Origin: Variovorax sp. UMC13
GTDB taxonomy: Bacteria; Pseudomonadota; Gammaproteobacteria; Burkholderiales; Burkholderiaceae_C
DNA: 64,000 nucleotides
Assembly: GCF_014170375.1 (NCBI RefSeq)
Contig: NZ_LZZW01000023.1
Span: 186,001-250,000, forward strand
Direction: 5' to 3'
Below, one piece after another: positions 25,201 to 32,157 of this stretch. The first letter of the stretch is position 1. Every line of letters begins with the position of its first letter. Made by a program: the position numbers and the translations under genes. Under the pieces are notes generated by a model. It searched no databases, was not told the DNA's origin, and saw only the letters and a list, made by a program, of their open reading frames with translations.

Positions 25201-28200
25201 TCATGGACTCGTCGTACGGGACTGGTGAGATCGCCTCGTACATTGCGCGGCAGGTCATCGCCTGCTGCGCGTCCGGCGCACCAATTGGCCCCCGCGACCT
25301 GCTGCCGCGCGAATTGGCTGAGCACGCTGCTACTCTGACGCCGAATCTTAAGGATGCGGAGTTCCTCACCGCGCTCAAGGAGGCACTGGATGCGGACTAC
25401 AAGGCGAAGGCCAAGGCCGCCCAAGACGCGAAGGAAGATGCGCGCCACGAGCACAGCGACCACGCATCTGCCGTGCAGTTCCTCCAAAAGCGCATGCCGC
25501 GCTGGCTCGATATCGCGCGTGACTTCGCACAGGCTGTTGTCGGTTCCGGCTCCGCGGCACCTAGCTTGACGCCACTGACAGCCCGGTGGATCACGCTGCG
25601 CAACACCGACGATTACCACTCGGGTGGCCGCTCGGCGCAACAGCAGCACAACACGGTCGGTGAGCGCTTGCTAGCTATGGCTCTCACGGCGAATGACGCA
25701 TTTCCTGCGGGCGAAGTCACGGCACACCTCGAAGCTGCCAGCGAACCGGACACCACGCCCGTGCCGAACCTGATCGGGCTTGTCGCCTTGCTGGCGTCCT
25801 GGCCGGCGTTCCATGCCATGGCCGGCGCCCTCGCTATGAAGGCGAGCGCGGCCATCGAGAAGGAGCAAGATGTCACCGATCGCGCCGGGCACTTCGCGCG
25901 ACTCGGGCAGGCGGTCACGTTGGCCAGTCCCGCCGAGGCGGTCGCGTACTTCCGTATGGGGCTCGAGCAGATGGACGCGATCGGCTCGGGCGACTACCGC
26001 TTCGTCGAGGGGCTGATGCACTTCGCCGGCGCACTGACCGGCGAAGGTCTCGACCAGCGCGAGAGCCACACCTTGTCCAACATCTGCGAGCTCAACTTGG
26101 GCGAGGAGCGGAAGTTCGGCTGGGGTTCCTACGGCGCCGCGATGAGCCGGGTAGCCGGTGTGGTCGGGCTCGCGAGGCTGGCGCGGTGGCAGGACCGCGA
26201 GCGAATCTCGTTGGACTACACGCTGTTGCCGTACGTGCGGGCTTTGCTGGAGGACGACAAGCTCGACGCCGAGCTCGCCCTGACGCTCTTGCGACTGTCG
26301 AATCCCGCCGAGCTCTACGTGTGCGGGACCACGCAGCTGGTCGCCACGCTCGAATCCAAGCCGTCCGCACGCGTGCCCGCCGTGGTCACCGAGCTCGTCG
26401 CGCAATACCTGCAGAACAACCCCGGTTCACTGGGCTCGGAAACGCCCCGCGCACTCGCCCGCTTCGCGGGCGCGGTGCTGGGCCAGGATGCCTGGCAGCG
26501 CCAGTATCTGGACGCGGCCGCGGATCGGATCGACGTCAAGCGCGACGACCGGAACACGCGCGTCAACTGGCGCGCGCCCGGAGCCGACGTCGCGCCTCGA
26601 ACCTGGGAATACGAGCAGGCCGAGGCGAAGGCGGACGTTCTGCAGCTCGCCGCGGCCACCGATCCGCTCGAAGAGGTTGCGGTGGGGCGCATCCTCGATG
26701 CTGCTCGCACGCAGCACCGGAACACGCGATTCTCGGGCGATGTCCTCGATGCGCTGCGAGCGAAGGTGGCGTTCAAACAATGGCCTGACTATCTCGCGCT
26801 GATCGCGCGGCTCGAGATGTTGGACCTGTACGAGAAAGAGCGGGAGCTGCGCATCTGCAAGGAGCAATGGATCGGCTCCTCGCTCGCGGTAGCCGACGCG
26901 CTGAAGGCCTGCGCACCGGTCATCGCGCGGGTGAATTCACTCGAGTATATTTCCTTCGACTACCTGTCTGGTTCACACGTCCGCGCTCTCGAGGAGATCT
27001 GTGGTCTGGCGCGCCGCGACGTGCTGATGCTCCTCATCCGCGAGTTCACCCGTCCCAAGATGCCGGTGCCGGCCTCGGTGTGGCTCAACTTCGCGGCGGA
27101 GTTCAACGAAAAGACGTCGCACGGCGTGGGCGAGGCGGCGCTAACGCGCCTGCTGCAAAGCGGGCCGGCGAAGCTCGCGTCCAACACGGAGGACGGGCCA
27201 TGGCAGACCGCGATGGCCTTTACCGGGGATGCGGTCGAGGCTGTCGCGGCAATCACCTGGTTCCAGCTCGGTTCGCCCATCACCCGGCAGCGATGGTTCG
27301 CCGCCCACAGCCTGCGTACGGCGGTTCGTCTCGGACGTGCCGGGGTACTGGATGGGGTCGTTGCGAAGTATCGGCGCCGCGACGCGGTCCCGTTCCAGGC
27401 GCCGGAGTTGCCATTCTTCTACCAGCACGCCCAGCTATGGTTGCTGATCACAATGGCGCGCATCGCACTGGAGGCACCCGTGGTGGTCGCTCGGCATGCC
27501 GATTTTCTCGAAGCCATCGCGTTGCACGCTGTAAACCGCCACGTGCTTCTACGGCATTTCGCGGCGCAGGCCCTGCTTGCCTGTGTGAATGCAGGTGAGG
27601 TGCGCCTGTCGAAGGCATGGGTCCAGAAGCTGCAGCGCGTCAATCGATCGAGCTTCGCTGCCCGGAAGGAGAAGGACTACTACGGGAGCGACTTCTCTCT
27701 CGTGCGCCCCAAGGGCATGGCCGAGCCAGAGCCCGACTTGCATCTGGACTATGACTTCAGCAAGGACGACGTTGCGCACTTGGCGAGCCTGTTCGGACGG
27801 ACGCATCGGAAAACGGTGGATGCCCTCGTCGCAAAGGTGCGTGGACACGACGCCGATATCGCCTTTATGAGCGATCGCAAAGGGCGGTCGCGACCAGGAC
27901 GTGACCACTACACGCGCGGCATCGATGCCGAGTACCAGGCTTACGGCGAGCAGCTGGCCTGGCACGCCATGTTCTCGGTGGCCGGCGATCTGCTCGCCAC
28001 GCACTCGGTGGTCTGGCGCGGCTACGAGGAGGAAGATCCGTGGGCAGACTGGCTTTCACGCGAGGTCGTGACGCATCCGGCGGGCCTGTGGCTCGCGGAC
28101 GGAATGGACCGCCAACCGCTGGACGCCTGGGTCTCCCTGATGACCATGGGCGACACCGCGATGGACCTCACCGCGGATCCGGCCGCCTTGAAGTCGTTGC

Positions 28201-28865
28201 TCGGGATCGGCGATTCGGTGGGATGCTGGCTCACCGTCGATGGCACTTGGCACTCCAACGAGAACGTCGAGATCCGGGTGATGTCGGCGCTGGCGCCGCG
28301 GGACCGGAGCGCCGCACTGGCAGAGGAGCTCGCCGCTCAGGGGCCTTTCCAAGCCTATGTACCGCAGTTACAGATGCACGAAGACGACGGGGTGGCATTG
28401 AACCGTGATGCGCCCTACCTGCCGTGGATCGTGCGGAAGGAAGCCTATGCGCGCCTGGATGAAACCGACGTCCTGGGCGCCGATGGCGCGATGCAGCGCC
28501 CGCGCTTGAGCCAGGACGTCACCGCGTTCGCCAAGCTGCGATCTGTCGATCCGTTCAACCGGACCTGGGAAAACACGGTTGGCGAGACGGTGGTGCGGGC
28601 CGACGCGTGGATCGAATCCGCCCGGCATGAGGAAGTTGCGAGCGAAGGATCACGTCTGTGGTGCCGCACTGACGTCGTGCGTGCGTACCTGGAGGCTCGC
28701 GACGCCGACCTGATGTGGCTGGTGCGCCTGCGCCGCCACGACACAGGCCACGGCAGAGAGCGCAGCCGCTATTGGCATACCACTGCTGTCATCCGGATGA
28801 GTGCCTCGCTCGAGGTGAGTTATACGTTGGGCCGGTCGAATGAAATGGAAGAATCGAAGTTCTAG
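22293..28865 (+). CDS. Avs-like STAND NTPase with N-terminal Cap4-type nuclease (2190 aa)
   Basis: Residues ~45-135 look like a Cap4/DUF4297 PD-(D/E)XK nuclease: RDGHEFHEAWVARKSLGLLL, NEGNEIADAVLYFG and VVVVQVKYSKA (E, D and QxK). A P-loop follows at ~330 (VHAEGGFGKTVFMNSLA) with Walker B near 425 (QLVLLLDAIDNAS) and VVVSARTHR (sensor-like). The remaining ~1500 residues are helical and repeat-like, as in sensor arms of STAND proteins. This layout matches AVAST (Avs) antiphage proteins, which bind phage proteins and then degrade DNA; the nuclease type recalls Avs3. Length is at the upper end. The ATG at 22293 is favoured over TTG 22266; no strong Shine-Dalgarno sequence is seen. The target is unknown. 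Confidence 0.78.
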   Translation: MAMATKKYTTTRRTLTPRKAIPTPKALPKSKRMVNPRTRPAVDTVRASRDGHEFHEAWVARKSLGLLLPGAELVGIAVEGFANEDQRGVSNEGNEIADAVLYFGGRANLQHAKRVVVVQVKYSKAAEHKPFRAADAKKTIDKFARTYRACKASLGTDKARAKLRFELVTNRPIEPALLEAIEGLAAQSPLKGDAKRQAKQVAEACKLTGKDLAEFAARLQMIGLTGDLRENKQQLALTLVDWSDARDHMARRRLSDIREMARDKAGLIKQHGNVIVRTDVLAALGLSDDRDLLPAPTSFPPIGTVIDRVQLDDTVHRIPRLTRPLVVHAEGGFGKTVFMNSLAARLGHEHETILFDCFGMGQYRAPDDSRHLPSRGLVHVANELSCRGLCDPMLPSTSNSEDILRAFRVRLEQAVATLRRGSADRQLVLLLDAIDNASEIARDRNQDSFPRLLLQSLEHGTAIAGLQVVVSARTHRLLSATGEISAEELELAPFVERETRAFLRARVSKLTETMVQVGQARSKGNARVLEHLAAEPTLLAPSQIDKPIALDDLIQHRIDQALVEARKLGNAARSIRAFLAGLATLPPPVPLKEFAQVNGMAEGAVVSFAADLSPLLEQTKHGLMFRDEPTETLIRRNYASDAAPLRELATNLFAMQSESVYAATTLPDLLLQLEDGEKLFQLAFDERLPASITGTVGQQTIRHARLRAAVAHAVRVNDLDHLVPLLVELSTLAAMDQRGTTYLLDYPDLVVASADQDSLRRIFEARTQWPGSRHARLAIAHGLMGETAEAIWHARWVAEWLQHYFDQDSGAHDRAHPTVLDLAALPFCNLLKGDGKAAAQDVSGWVSAEDGYEIAKAMFQLARRPEVAPLLPPEVIRACVDALASIGPIAAAIRHTAGSPEQQRAQLVSLAAACTANGPVKLLDHYRPDERPVIQGIVEAAAKALRLGMPAQATAILAVLPLVPPSLHVFMDSSYGTGEIASYIARQVIACCASGAPIGPRDLLPRELAEHAATLTPNLKDAEFLTALKEALDADYKAKAKAAQDAKEDARHEHSDHASAVQFLQKRMPRWLDIARDFAQAVVGSGSAAPSLTPLTARWITLRNTDDYHSGGRSAQQQHNTVGERLLAMALTANDAFPAGEVTAHLEAASEPDTTPVPNLIGLVALLASWPAFHAMAGALAMKASAAIEKEQDVTDRAGHFARLGQAVTLASPAEAVAYFRMGLEQMDAIGSGDYRFVEGLMHFAGALTGEGLDQRESHTLSNICELNLGEERKFGWGSYGAAMSRVAGVVGLARLARWQDRERISLDYTLLPYVRALLEDDKLDAELALTLLRLSNPAELYVCGTTQLVATLESKPSARVPAVVTELVAQYLQNNPGSLGSETPRALARFAGAVLGQDAWQRQYLDAAADRIDVKRDDRNTRVNWRAPGADVAPRTWEYEQAEAKADVLQLAAATDPLEEVAVGRILDAARTQHRNTRFSGDVLDALRAKVAFKQWPDYLALIARLEMLDLYEKERELRICKEQWIGSSLAVADALKACAPVIARVNSLEYISFDYLSGSHVRALEEICGLARRDVLMLLIREFTRPKMPVPASVWLNFAAEFNEKTSHGVGEAALTRLLQSGPAKLASNTEDGPWQTAMAFTGDAVEAVAAITWFQLGSPITRQRWFAAHSLRTAVRLGRAGVLDGVVAKYRRRDAVPFQAPELPFFYQHAQLWLLITMARIALEAPVVVARHADFLEAIALHAVNRHVLLRHFAAQALLACVNAGEVRLSKAWVQKLQRVNRSSFAARKEKDYYGSDFSLVRPKGMAEPEPDLHLDYDFSKDDVAHLASLFGRTHRKTVDALVAKVRGHDADIAFMSDRKGRSRPGRDHYTRGIDAEYQAYGEQLAWHAMFSVAGDLLATHSVVWRGYEEEDPWADWLSREVVTHPAGLWLADGMDRQPLDAWVSLMTMGDTAMDLTADPAALKSLLGIGDSVGCWLTVDGTWHSNENVEIRVMSALAPRDRSAALAEELAAQGPFQAYVPQLQMHEDDGVALNRDAPYLPWIVRKEAYARLDETDVLGADGAMQRPRLSQDVTAFAKLRSVDPFNRTWENTVGETVVRADAWIESARHEEVASEGSRLWCRTDVVRAYLEARDADLMWLVRLRRHDTGHGRERSRYWHTTAVIRMSASLEVSYTLGRSNEMEESKF

Positions 28866-29399
28866 CGTGCTTCCGATGCGGTAGCGCGTGTCAGCGGCTG
28901 GGACGGCCGCGTTCGTGCAACGGCTGCCGGACGCTGGCCCCCGCGCGGGAGCATGAGCAAAGTCACCGGGTCATGTTTATGCGCGATGATCTTCATCTCG
29001 TGCAGCGAAAGGGCCGCGGGCGCAGGTGCGAATCACAACCGCGTCGCGCCTTTAACGCCCGCTCGGTCGAACGGCACCATGGTTGGGCGGCGAGCGAATT
29101 GTTCAGGCACTGGGATGGCCTGGCTAGCTATCGATCAGGTCGGGGTACATCAACTGTGTGATGCACCCCGCCGCAGTGGCCACGTGGTGCTGGCTGACTA
29201 CACGTATGGCCGGCTTCTCTGCTATTGGCTTGTTCGCGCCGTGAGGCAGCGATCAGAGACCGTAACCTGTCCCGCGAGGTCTTACAACCGGCGGGCCTGC
29301 TACCGCAGCCGTTTACTCCGTACCACTCGTCGGCCCGAAAGTCCGCTTGGTGCTGGTCAGCGTGAGCAGGGGCGCGACGACTGACAGACCGAAACCGCT
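28866..29399. other. Gene-free stretch between the Avs-like gene and the IS30 element
   Basis: About 530 bp of moderate GC. Only short, poorly biased frames on either strand. No terminator hairpin or repeat could be supported. Confidence 0.5.
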
Positions 29400-29427
29400 G
29401 GCGGATTCAACCGGTCGACGCAACACA
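29400..29427 (+). repeat. IS30 left terminal inverted repeat
   Basis: 28 bp, identical to the reverse complement of 30601-30628. Confidence 0.92.
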
Positions 29428-29460
29428 ATAACCACTGCTGAGGCAGAAGGAGTGTTGCAG

Positions 29461-30621
29461 TTGAAGTATCGGACGCGAACCCACTACACGGACGCCCAGA
29501 AGGCATTGATGTGGAAGCGCTGGAAGGAAGGCTGGACTCTGCATCAGATCGGCCATCTGTTCGACCGACCTCACACCTCGATCCACACCATCCTGTCGAA
29601 GACCGGTGGCATTCGACCACCGGACCGGCGGCGCAGCGCGAAGGCGCTGACCCTGGCGGAGCGAGAAGAGATCTCTCGTGCTCTAGTGATCGGTGAATCG
29701 ATGCGCTCGGTGGCCGCCCGACTTGGCAGGGCACCGTCGACCATCAGCCGCGAGATCGGTCGCAACGCAGGGCAAGAATGCTATCGGGCGAGCGTCGCCG
29801 ACGAAGCAGCCTGGAACCGAGCCCTGCGGCCGAAGCGCTGCAAACTGGTCAAGAATCGGGCGCTGGCTGGCGTCGTGGCGGACCTGCTTCGAATGCGGTG
29901 GTCGCCGGAGCAGATCGGCGGTTGGCTCAAGCATACTTATCCGAACGACCCGGGCCTTCATGTGTCACACGAGACCATCTACCGCAGCCTGTTCATTCAA
30001 GCGCGTGGCGCGTTGAAGAAGGAACTGCTGGAGCATCTCAGACGCACACGCGGCATGCGACGCTCTCGTTCCTACACACAGAAGACGGCGATCCATGGGC
30101 AGATTGCTGATGCCGTGTCGATCAGGGAGCGCCCTGCATCTGTCGAAGATCGGGCGGTGCCTGGCCATTGGGAGGGAGACTTGGTCTTCGGGAGTGGCAA
30201 CAGCCAAATCGCCACGTTGGTCGAGCGGCAAACGCGATACGTGATGCTGGTCAAACTCGAAGGCAAGGACTCGCAGTCGGTCGTCAACGCGCTGATCAAG
30301 AACGCACGCAAGTTGCCGCAGGAGCTCTACAAGTCATTGACTTGGGATCGAGGCACGGAGATGCACGGTCACAAGCGATTCACAATGGCCACCGACATCC
30401 AGGTCTACTTCTGTGATCCACAGAGCCCCTGGCAACGCGGCAGCAACGAGAACACCAACGGGCTGCTGCGGCAGTACATGCCGAAGGGCATCGACATCTC
30501 CGGCTACTCACAGCTCCAACTCAACGCGATCGCGCGACAATTGAACGAGAGGCCGCGCAAGACACTCGGCTTCCACACACCCGCTGAGATGTTCAGCGAA
30601 TGTGTTGCGTCGACCGGTTGA
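29461..30621 (+). CDS. IS30-family transposase
   Basis: 386 residues. An N-terminal HTH (MKYRTRTHYTDAQKALMWKR; SVAARLGRAPSTISREI) is followed by a DDE core: VPGHWEGDLVFG (first D), LTWDRGTEM (second D) and QRGSNENTNGLLRQYMPKG (E), all typical of IS30. The TTG at 29461 is preceded by AAGGAG at 29448-29453, deciding the start. The stop codon lies inside the right terminal repeat. Confidence 0.93.
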   Translation: MKYRTRTHYTDAQKALMWKRWKEGWTLHQIGHLFDRPHTSIHTILSKTGGIRPPDRRRSAKALTLAEREEISRALVIGESMRSVAARLGRAPSTISREIGRNAGQECYRASVADEAAWNRALRPKRCKLVKNRALAGVVADLLRMRWSPEQIGGWLKHTYPNDPGLHVSHETIYRSLFIQARGALKKELLEHLRRTRGMRRSRSYTQKTAIHGQIADAVSIRERPASVEDRAVPGHWEGDLVFGSGNSQIATLVERQTRYVMLVKLEGKDSQSVVNALIKNARKLPQELYKSLTWDRGTEMHGHKRFTMATDIQVYFCDPQSPWQRGSNENTNGLLRQYMPKGIDISGYSQLQLNAIARQLNERPRKTLGFHTPAEMFSECVASTG

Positions 30622-30628
30622 ATCCGCC
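30601..30628 (-). repeat. IS30 right terminal inverted repeat
   Basis: 28 bp, perfect inverted copy of 29400-29427; it contains the transposase stop codon. Confidence 0.92.
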
Positions 30629-30630
30629 CT

Positions 30631-30727
30631 GCATACCGGTCAGTCGGTCAATGTTCACGACAGAACGCTTCGGGCCAAACGCGCCGGCGATCCTGTGGCA
30701 GGATTCGGCCAGAAGCGGACATTGGGC
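30631..30727. repeat. Intergenic repeat, copy B
   Basis: Starts GCATACCGGTCAGTCGG (shared with copy C at 35667) and ends with the 56-bp block shared with copy A. It directly follows the IS30 right end. The next ~220 bp, up to 30948, hold no gene that can be supported. Confidence 0.7.
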
Positions 30728-30948
30728 ATCTGCGGGCTAGATGTCTGCAGCAACGCTGCAGCGGTCATCTTGAGCCGACCTATTCGGGCAAGCGAGCCGG
30801 CTCTTAAATGTTATCCATCAATACCTCCACATGCGGGCGGCGCGGTGGTTTCCCTAAACGCAATAGACGTTAATCCCTTGAACCTCTAGATGTAGGCGGC
30901 GCGGTACTTGCCGCGTGCGGCGACGAATCTCACGCGGAAATCCACGCG

Positions 30949-32130
30949 CTAACTCAGGAATGGCTTCAGTCGATCATCCACAAAATGGTTCGGGCGCCAG
31001 CCTTTGAGAATTCGATCCACGAGAAAGGCATCGGCGGCTCCAGATACAACGCCGGAAGTCGGATCGAAGAGTCCTGCGCCGAGGGAGACGAGATAGCGAA
31101 GCAATTTAGCCGGTGCCTTGTCGGCCCAAGTGTCTGCCTTCAGAGCTTCTATGTATTGACTTACTAGCTTTTGATCTGGAGTGGCCTTCGCCAACCAAGT
31201 TTTGAACTTTTCCGCCTTTTCCAAGAGCTTCAGGAACTCAAAGAAGGATTGTTCGCCGCTGTCGATGACGTCCCTGATGCTTGGGTAGTCGGCCAGAACA
31301 AGTTCCGAGAACTGCTCGTGCGCTTCACTATTGCGGTCTGCGCGCTCGAACAAGTATGCTTGCCGCCACCGAACTAGCGCCGAATTTGCACTTGTCGTAA
31401 CGAAATCTCCCCCGTAGAACGCGGCCAAGTGCATGTCGGCTCGCGATTCCAAGATTAGATTGAACAAAGAAGCTGGCGTCAGCGGTTCCAGCGTAGGATT
31501 CATGCTGGCCCTACGCTCGTTGACCGCCGCGAAGTCAATGTTGGTAAAAAGAAAGTATCCCAGGTCGCTTTGAACATAGTCGGCCTCAAGACTGTCTCCC
31601 GCGTCGTATCCGCCTGGTACTGCGGCGAGTCCTGCTCGCAAGAGCCCCTTCAGCGTTGCGTGATCCTTTGCATCTATCCGGGCTGCATTCAGGATGCCGC
31701 CTTTCACATAGTCATCTTTCGTCAGGCTTTTCAGCGGAACAGCATCAGCGAACGACTTTGCTAAGGCCTTCGCCTTGGCGCGGTCGAGGCCGCCGCTGGT
31801 GCGCAACCCTATCTCGATACGTTCCGCGCGGTTCTTTCCTTTGTCTGCCTCGTGGCCGACCAATGTGAATGCGCCGAAGTCGTGCGCTTGAGATATGCCG
31901 TGAGAGTTGGTGATCGTGCCTAGCGTTTCTTCGCAATGCACTGCCTGTAGTCGTCCTTCTTTTACTAGCGCCACGATATGGCCGAGGTCGCCTGTCTTCG
32001 CCAAAGTAACTAGAGTCCCGTGATTAAAGATGACGCGACTGTTCTGGTAGAACAGAAGCGCCTCAGCGATGGCGCCTAGCGTGATGTTGCCGGCGTCCCG
32101 ACTGTTCCTGAGTACGATGCTTTCAAACAA
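30949..32130 (-). CDS. Unknown partner gene of the restriction-modification enzyme (393 aa)
   Basis: The reading frame follows the MmeI-like gene by 27 bp in the same direction, so the two are probably co-transcribed. No catalytic motif is evident. The N-terminus (FESIVLRNSRDAGNITLGAI, then AEALLFYQNSRVIFNHGTLV) suggests a helical adaptor-like fold; the C-terminus is helical and charged. GC content is lower than in the host. It might be a regulator, specificity or inhibitor partner; none of these is shown. Confidence 0.7.
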   Translation of the reverse strand: MFESIVLRNSRDAGNITLGAIAEALLFYQNSRVIFNHGTLVTLAKTGDLGHIVALVKEGRLQAVHCEETLGTITNSHGISQAHDFGAFTLVGHEADKGKNRAERIEIGLRTSGGLDRAKAKALAKSFADAVPLKSLTKDDYVKGGILNAARIDAKDHATLKGLLRAGLAAVPGGYDAGDSLEADYVQSDLGYFLFTNIDFAAVNERRASMNPTLEPLTPASLFNLILESRADMHLAAFYGGDFVTTSANSALVRWRQAYLFERADRNSEAHEQFSELVLADYPSIRDVIDSGEQSFFEFLKLLEKAEKFKTWLAKATPDQKLVSQYIEALKADTWADKAPAKLLRYLVSLGAGLFDPTSGVVSGAADAFLVDRILKGWRPNHFVDDRLKPFLS

Positions 32131-32157
32131 GGTGGCGCTCTCCCTGGGGCTGAGGCA

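Larger units (their letters stand above)
29400..30628. mobile_element. IS30-family insertion sequence
   Basis: 1229 bp bounded by a perfect 28-bp terminal inverted repeat (29400-29427 and 30601-30628) that begins GGCGGATTCAACCGGTCGAC. The bases CT flank both ends (29398-29399, 30629-30630), compatible with the 2-3 bp target duplication of IS30 elements. One transposase gene fills it. The perfect ends and intact gene suggest a recent insertion. Confidence 0.92.
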
